A stretch of DNA of 62,301 nt from contig NZ_JAIOAB010000043.1 of assembly GCF_019890635.1 (NCBI RefSeq), positions 1-62,301 on the forward strand, written 5' to 3'. Positions 57,523-62,301 of this stretch are shown here, one piece after another. The stretch comes from Streptomyces sennicomposti. GTDB taxonomy: Bacteria; Actinomycetota; Actinomycetes; Streptomycetales; Streptomycetaceae. Each line of letters begins with the position of its first letter. The stretch's first letter is position 1. The position numbers and the translations under genes are program-made. Under the pieces are notes generated by a model. It saw nothing but the letters and a program-made list of their open reading frames with translations, ran no database searches and had not been told where the DNA came from.

Positions 57523-58859
57523 GCGAGAACGCCGAGGACCGCGACGCGCACGAGCGCGACGGAGACGACGCGCGGGAGCGCCGCGGACACGATCCGCACG
57601 AGCGCCGCGGACCGCGGGATCGCCAGGACGCGCGCGAGCGCGACGGAGACGACGCGCGCGAGCGCCACGGAGACGACGCGCGGGAGTCCCGCGACTCGTC
57701 CGAGCGCCGCGAACCGTACACGCCGCACGAGCCGACGCGGCCGCCGGAACGACCGAACACGCCACCGCACGCTGGGAACGGAACCGTGAAGCACAGCCCC
57801 GACGGACAGGGCCCCGACGGGCTCGACTCGGACGAGCTGGACCTGCGCAGGATGCTGCACCGGGCGGTCGAGGACGTCGAGCCGCGCGACGGCGCGCTGG
57901 ACCACCTGCGGCGCGCGGTCCCGGCGCGGCGGGCCCGCAAACGGCAGGCCGCGGTCGGCATGGCCGCCGCCGCCCTGTTCCTCGGCACCGCCGTCCCCGC
58001 CCTGGTGCACGTCTCGGGCGCCACCGGCTCCGACGCCGACCCCGCCATCGCCGGCCAGGCCTCGCAGGCCCAGGGCGGCACCGGCCAGGGCAAGAGCCGT
58101 ACCGGCGCGTCGAGCACCGCGGGCGGCGCCCACGGCCGGACCCCGAACCCGGGCGCGAGCGGCCGCGGGGACGGCCCCGTCCCCGGCGGCAGCACCGCCC
58201 CCGGCGCCGGCTCCACCGCCGGTACGACCGGCCCGTCGGCCTCCGCCGACGCCGGCGCGCCCGTCTGCACGGCCACCCAGCTCGGCTCGGCCACGGGCTC
58301 GGCCGGCGCCCCCGACTCGGCCGGCGTCGTCTACGGCACCTTCCACGTCACCAACGTCTCCGCCGGCAGTTGTACTGTCGGCGGCGCGGGCGCGGTGACC
58401 GCGCTCGCCCAGGGCGCGGCCGACGCCTCGAAGATCCATGTCGTCCAGCACACCGCCGGCGACCCGGCGACCGGGCTGCCGGCCCCCGCCCCGGGGGCCC
58501 CCGCGCTGGTGCTCGCACCGGGAGCGGCGTACGAGGTGAAGTTCGCCTGGGTGCCCTCCGAGACCTGCCCCACCGGCGGCAGCGGTGGCAGCGACGGCGG
58601 CACCGGCTCCGGCGGCGCCGAGACCGGCGGTCCCTCGCCCGACCCGTCGCCCAGCCAGGGCGCGAGCGCGACCGACGGCACCACCACGGGCACGGACACC
58701 GGCGCGACCACCCAGCTCGTCACCAAGGACGGCGGCACGGACGCCGGCAGCGTCGTGGTCTCCCACACCCCGGACGGCGGCGCGCCCACGGCGACGGCCA
58801 CGGTCCCGGACGCCTGCGCGGGCACGGTCTACCGCACGGAGATCCTGCCGGCGCCGTAG
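57519..58859 (+). CDS. Membrane protein, probable anti-sigma partner, with charged N-terminal repeats
   Basis: 446 residues. Residues 1-65 are Asp/Arg/Glu/His repeats (DARERDGDD, AHERDGDD). Residues about 102-140 are an acidic-then-basic cytosolic region (SDELDLRRMLHRAVEDVEPRDGALDHLRRAVPARRARK) that could bind the sigma factor. One helix lies at about 143-165. The exported part is Gly/Ser/Thr-rich with four Cys (PVCTATQ, GSCTVGG, ETCPTG, DACAGT). The usual zinc HxxxCxxC motif is absent. GTG 57786 is an alternative start that removes the repeats. The pairing with sigma rests on overlap and topology. Confidence 0.75.
   Translation: MSENAEDRDAHERDGDDARERRGHDPHERRGPRDRQDARERDGDDARERHGDDARESRDSSERREPYTPHEPTRPPERPNTPPHAGNGTVKHSPDGQGPDGLDSDELDLRRMLHRAVEDVEPRDGALDHLRRAVPARRARKRQAAVGMAAAALFLGTAVPALVHVSGATGSDADPAIAGQASQAQGGTGQGKSRTGASSTAGGAHGRTPNPGASGRGDGPVPGGSTAPGAGSTAGTTGPSASADAGAPVCTATQLGSATGSAGAPDSAGVVYGTFHVTNVSAGSCTVGGAGAVTALAQGAADASKIHVVQHTAGDPATGLPAPAPGAPALVLAPGAAYEVKFAWVPSETCPTGGSGGSDGGTGSGGAETGGPSPDPSPSQGASATDGTTTGTDTGATTQLVTKDGGTDAGSVVVSHTPDGGAPTATATVPDACAGTVYRTEILPAP
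57552..57658 (+). repeat. Direct repeats in the N-terminus of the anti-sigma-like gene
   Basis: A 23-bp segment beginning GAGCGCGACGGAGACGAC occurs at 57552-57574 and again, unchanged, at 57636-57658 (84 bp apart). More degenerate units lie between and after. They encode charged D/E/R/H motifs. Confidence 0.75.
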
Positions 58860-59034
58860 CCCTGGCACCGTAGCCCCGGCGACGCCCTCACCGGCCACCG
58901 GCCGCGCGGGAGTCGATCCGCCGACCCCGGGGCCGATCCGCTGACACGAGGCCGATCCGCTGACCACGGGGGCAATCCTCCGACACGGGGGCGGGGGCGC
59001 GGCGGCCTGGAGGGGGGGGTGGCTCGCTGTCGCC

Positions 59035-59820
59035 TCAGACGGCGGCCGGGGCCTGCTCCTCCTGCGGGGCGAGCCCCAGCTCGGCGTCCCGTACGGCCTC
59101 CACCTCACGCCGCACCAGCCGGAACCACATGAAGACCACGAACCCGGCGAAGACGAACCACTCGCCGGTGTACCCGAGGTTCTGGAACGCCTTCAGATCG
59201 AGCCCGGAACCCTCCGGCGCCTTCGCCGGCACCGCCTTCATCCCGGGGTCCGCCGTGTTGAGCGTCACCCACGCGTCGTACACCTGATACGGCACCAGGT
59301 TGACGAGCGAGGCCGCGCTGATCGCGCCGGTCTGCCCGGCCGGCAGCCCGCCCTGAGCGCTGACGCCGTTGTCGCCGGGCGTCTCGGAGGCCTGCAGCGC
59401 ACCGGTCACCGTCACCTCGCCGGCGGGCGGCGCCGGGGCCTTCGCCGCGTCCGCCGTCCCCGGCAGCCAGCCGCGCACGACCGGCAGCGCCTTGCCGGAA
59501 GCGGTCCGCAGCAGCGTCAGCACGTAGTAGCCGCGCTTGCCGTCCAGCTCCCGGCCGGGGACCAGCAACTGCTTGCCGTAGCGGCCGGTCGCGGTGGTCT
59601 GCATGCCGGAGGTCCGCTTGTCGACGGGCAGCAGCCCGTCCAGCGGACGCGGCGCCTCCGTCCGGTACGAGGCGGCCTGCTTCGTCGCGGTCCGGTGCTC
59701 GTCCACCCGCGCGTCGAACCGGCTCAGCTGCCACGACCCCATGAACACGCAGAAGGGGATGGCCAGCAGCGCGAAGACGTTGATGCCCCACCAGCGAGGC
59801 GTCAGCAGAAACCGGTACAC
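59035..59820 (-). CDS. SURF1 family cytochrome oxidase biogenesis protein
   Basis: A 261-residue membrane protein that assists haem-copper oxidase assembly. The N-terminal helix WWGINVFALLAIPFCVFMGSWQLSRF (about 9-34) carries the GxWQL motif typical of SURF1. The C-terminal helix is WFVFAGFVVFMWFRL. The central exported domain contains VVRGWLP, the conserved VxxGWxP motif. GTG 59820 was chosen because ACGGTA (TACCGT on this strand) ends 6 nt upstream, a leaderless pattern; the longer frame would run through the DnaA-box region. Confidence 0.9.
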   Translation of the reverse strand: MYRFLLTPRWWGINVFALLAIPFCVFMGSWQLSRFDARVDEHRTATKQAASYRTEAPRPLDGLLPVDKRTSGMQTTATGRYGKQLLVPGRELDGKRGYYVLTLLRTASGKALPVVRGWLPGTADAAKAPAPPAGEVTVTGALQASETPGDNGVSAQGGLPAGQTGAISAASLVNLVPYQVYDAWVTLNTADPGMKAVPAKAPEGSGLDLKAFQNLGYTGEWFVFAGFVVFMWFRLVRREVEAVRDAELGLAPQEEQAPAAV

Positions 59821-59869
59821 ACCCCCACGGTACGGCCCCGCCGCCCGCCCACCGGCCGCGGGGTCGAAG

Positions 59870-59938
59870 TTTTCCACAGGCGGCCGGGGACGCCTGAGTT
59901 TTCCACAGGCGGCTTCCGCGGCCCGAGGGTTGTCCACA
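59870..59938 (+). other. Second cluster of three DnaA-box-like sequences
   Basis: TTTTCCACA at 59870-59878, TTTTCCACA at 59899-59907 and TTGTCCACA at 59930-59938 lie on the same strand with spacing of 29 and 31 bp. The third fits the Streptomyces consensus exactly. All three are followed by GG, and the region sits between the divergent SURF1 and peptidase genes. Confidence 0.6.
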
Positions 59939-59990
59939 GGCTGGGGGCGGGGGGCGGCGCGATGTCGGTCGGGCCAGGCACTATGGGGCC

Positions 59991-61847
59991 ATGACTGAGA
60001 GCAACGGGGCCGGTTCCGTGGACCGGCCGAGTCCGCGGGGACCGATCGAGGACATGCCGGACTGGGAGAAGCGCTTCAGGGCGCCACGGGTGTCGCTGCC
60101 CGACTGGGCCGAGGACGCGCCGCACCGCTCCCTGTTCGTGTCCAACGCGACCGGGACGTACGAGCTGTACGCATGGGACCGGGCCACGGGCGGCCAACGC
60201 CAGGTCACGAACCGGCCGAACGGCACGACGGACGGCGTGCTCTCCCCGGACGGCGAGTGGATCTGGTGGTTCGACGACAAGGACGGCGACGAGTTCGGCG
60301 TCTGGCGCCGCCAGCCGTTCACCGGCGGCCCCGACGACCCGGCCGTACCGGGCCTCGCCCCCTCCTACCCGGCGGGCCTGGCCCTCGGCAGGGACGGGCG
60401 CACGGCGGTGGTGGGCCGCTCCACGGACGAGGACGGCACCACGATCCACCTCGCGCGCCTGGGCGCGGGCGAGGAGCCGGGGGAGACGGTGGAGATCTAC
60501 CGCCACCGCGAGTCGGCGGGCGTCGGCGACCTCTCCCACGACGGCACGCTGATCGCCGTCGAGCACACCGAGCACGGCGACGCGATGCACTCCGCGCTGC
60601 GCGTGCTGCGCCCCGACGGCGTCACGGTGGCCGAGCTGGACGACACCAAGGGCGGCACGGTCGAGCTGGGCCTGGAGGTGCTCGGCTTCGCCCCGGTCGC
60701 CGGGGACACCCGGCTGCTCGTCGGCCACCAGCGGCGCGGCCGCTGGGAACCGCTGGTGTGGGACGTGGCGACGGGCGAGGAGACCGACCTCGCGCTGGAC
60801 CTGCCCGGCGACGTGAGCGCGGAGTGGTACCCGGACGGCTCCGGACTGCTCGTCGTGCACAGCTTCGAGGCCCGCAGCGAGCTGTTCCGCTACGACCCGG
60901 CGACCCGCGCCCTCACCCGGATCGACACCCCGCCGGGCACGGTGTCCGGGGCGACGGCCCGCCCGGACGGCAGCGTGGAGTACCTGTGGTCCTCGGCGGC
61001 CGAACCGCCGGCGGTCCGCTCGACGACCGGCGGTGTGGTCCTGGACCCGCCCGGCATGAAGTGCCCCGGCTCGGTGCCGGTGCACGACGTGTGGGTGGAC
61101 GGCCCCGGCGGCCGCATCCACGCCCTGGTCCAGAAGCCCGCGGGCGCCACGGGCCCGCTGCCGACGGTCTTCGACATCCACGGCGGCCCCACCTGGCACG
61201 ACAGCGACTCCTTCGCCGCGGGCCCGGCCGCCTGGATCGACCACGGCTACGCGGTGGTCCGCGTCAACTACCGCGGCTCCACGGGCTACGGCCGGGAATG
61301 GACGGACGCGCTCAAGCACCGGGTCGGCCTGATCGAGCTGGAGGACATCGCCGCGGTCCGCGACTGGGCGATCACCTCGGGCCTCGCGGACCCCGACCGG
61401 CTGATCCTCACCGGCGGCTCCTGGGGCGGCTACCTCACCCTGCTCGGCCTCGGCACCCAGCCGGACGCGTGGACGCTCGGCATCGCCGCGGTCCCGGTCG
61501 CGGACTACGTCACGGCGTACCACGACGAGATGGAAGCCCTGAAGGCCCTCGACCGCACCCTCCTCGGCGGCACCCCGGAGGAGGTCCCGGAACGCTTCGA
61601 GGCGTCCTCCCCGCTCACCTACGTCGACCAGGTCAAGGCCCCGGTCTACATCTCGGCCGGCGTCAACGACCCCCGCTGCCCCATCCGCCAGATCGACAAC
61701 TACGTCAAACGCCTCGAATCCCGAGGAGCCCCCCACGAGGTCTACCGCTACGACGCGGGCCACGGCTCCCTGGTGATCGACGAACGAATCAAACAGGTCC
61801 ACCAGGAACTGACCTTCGCCCAACACCACTTGAAAACAGCGAAGTAA
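59991..61847 (+). CDS. S9 (prolyl oligopeptidase-like) peptidase
   Basis: 618 residues. The N-terminal beta-propeller has repeated motifs (SPDGEWIWWFDDKDGDEFGVW, LSHDGTLIAVEH, YPDGSGLLVVHSF). The alpha/beta-hydrolase domain starts near 370: FDIHGGPTWHD (oxyanion hole), nucleophile Ser477 in TGGSWGGYLTLL, Asp in ISAGVNDPRCPIRQ and His in YDAGHGSLV. No signal peptide is visible, so it is probably cytosolic and processes small peptides. ATG 59991 lies 6 nt after CACTAT. It is preceded by the DnaA-box cluster and may be controlled by it. Confidence 0.92.
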   Translation: MTESNGAGSVDRPSPRGPIEDMPDWEKRFRAPRVSLPDWAEDAPHRSLFVSNATGTYELYAWDRATGGQRQVTNRPNGTTDGVLSPDGEWIWWFDDKDGDEFGVWRRQPFTGGPDDPAVPGLAPSYPAGLALGRDGRTAVVGRSTDEDGTTIHLARLGAGEEPGETVEIYRHRESAGVGDLSHDGTLIAVEHTEHGDAMHSALRVLRPDGVTVAELDDTKGGTVELGLEVLGFAPVAGDTRLLVGHQRRGRWEPLVWDVATGEETDLALDLPGDVSAEWYPDGSGLLVVHSFEARSELFRYDPATRALTRIDTPPGTVSGATARPDGSVEYLWSSAAEPPAVRSTTGGVVLDPPGMKCPGSVPVHDVWVDGPGGRIHALVQKPAGATGPLPTVFDIHGGPTWHDSDSFAAGPAAWIDHGYAVVRVNYRGSTGYGREWTDALKHRVGLIELEDIAAVRDWAITSGLADPDRLILTGGSWGGYLTLLGLGTQPDAWTLGIAAVPVADYVTAYHDEMEALKALDRTLLGGTPEEVPERFEASSPLTYVDQVKAPVYISAGVNDPRCPIRQIDNYVKRLESRGAPHEVYRYDAGHGSLVIDERIKQVHQELTFAQHHLKTAK

Positions 61848-62301
61848 GCCCCCGCCGGGGCAGGCTGCAGACACCGGAGGGCTACGCGGCGAGCCGCAGA
61901 GACCGGAGGGCTACGCGGCGGGCCGCAGAGGCCGGAGGGCTACGCCTCCTGGGGGTGCAGGGGGCGAAGCCCCCGCAGGGGTTCCAGGGCCGGAGCCCCT
62001 GGCGGGGCGCAGGCCCTCTGCCGGGACGAGCCGCAGAGACCGGAGGGTTACGCGGCGGGCCGCAGAGACCGGAGGGCTACGCCTCTCGGGGGTGCAGGGG
62101 GCGGAGCCCCCGCCGGGGTTTCAGGGGCGGAGCCCCTGGCGGGGTCGAAGGGGCGGAGCCCCTTCTGAGGATGGGAACGGGTAGGGGCGGCGGGGGCGAA
62201 AACTCAAGACCCGCACCCCACCCCCCCACAGCCACCTCCACCCCCACCACCCCTACCCCTCCACCCGCCCCCGCCGCCCCAGCAACTCCGCCAACCCCCG
62301 C
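61848..62301. repeat. Repeat-only terminal region with 137-bp tandem duplication and interspersed repeats
   Basis: No gene. GAGCCGCAGAGACCGGAGGG begins at 61891 and again at 62028, so the 137-bp unit is present twice; both carry hairpins such as GGGGGCGAAGCCCCC and GGGCCGGAGCCCC. 62169-62203 is the inverted relative of 17361-17390 (AGGGGCGGCGGGGGCGAAAA). The last 80 bases are C-rich (CCCCCACC-type). Confidence 0.75.

Noticed and set aside
59870..59938. Replication origin
   Set aside because: Only three DnaA boxes, with no AT-rich unwinding element and no dnaA, dnaN or gyr genes nearby. A regulatory or titration site is more likely.

Overview
The window is a very GC-rich, gene-dense stretch of a Streptomyces chromosome core. 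The evidence is the base composition, frequent GTG starts, many start codons that sit 6-8 nt after a TANNNT box with no ribosome binding site, Streptomyces interspersed repeats, and housekeeping loci (fba, pyrE, purA, ybaB-recR, lysC-asd). I saw no rRNA or tRNA gene, CRISPR array, complete insertion sequence, prophage or replication origin.

Layout. 0.36-2.3 kb: a YbjN-type gene and a convergent class I aminotransferase. 2.5-5.3 kb: an arsenic cassette with divergent ArsI-type lyase and ArsR, then Acr3, ArsC and a truncated GNAT gene. 5.7-9 kb: a Cys/His/Gly-rich small membrane protein, a DUF2617 protein and a membrane-fused spermidine-synthase-like enzyme. 9.4-11.3 kb: a NarL-type two-component system. 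11.6-17.3 kb: an SRPBCC protein, an aldose epimerase, pyrE, fba and a DHA2 exporter. 17.6-21.9 kb: a DUF3151 protein and a kynurenine set (tryptophan dioxygenase, kynureninase, probable kynurenine formamidase) that converts tryptophan to anthranilate. 22.2-30.9 kb: a DUF1023-like hydrolase, an acyltransferase and three adjacent NarL-type two-component systems; the first two units share an 18-bp upstream element. 31-35 kb: a DUF4190 protein, a secreted tripeptidyl-aminopeptidase-like enzyme, a P450 and a Uma2 protein. 35-38.4 kb: an ABC exporter with a divergent MarR/GbsR-like regulator. 38.5-46.7 kb: a diacylglycerol-kinase-like protein, purA, an unknown protein, a glycosyltransferase fused to a membrane domain, a GntR regulator and a class III aminotransferase. 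46.9-51.5 kb: a Ser/Thr kinase, a two-TM protein with a PstS-like domain, and a SLATT 2TM protein that meets it tail to tail. 51.8-56.1 kb: ybaB, recR, a DUF5063 gene, lysC and asd. 56.8-61.8 kb: an ECF sigma factor with a probable membrane anti-sigma partner, SURF1 and an S9 peptidase. The last 450 bp are repeats.

Two features run through the window. First, short tandem repeats sit both between genes and in frame inside genes (kynU, the DUF1023 hydrolase, the ABC ATPase C-terminus, the anti-sigma N-terminus), so protein length probably varies between strains. Second, there are several clear dyads in promoters and two triplets of DnaA-box-like 9-mers. The items I rate highest are the SLATT / substrate-binding pair, the shared 18-bp element between two-component operons, the DnaA-box triplets and the structured leader before the sigma factor. 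All functions are inferred by reading the sequence; no database search was run.
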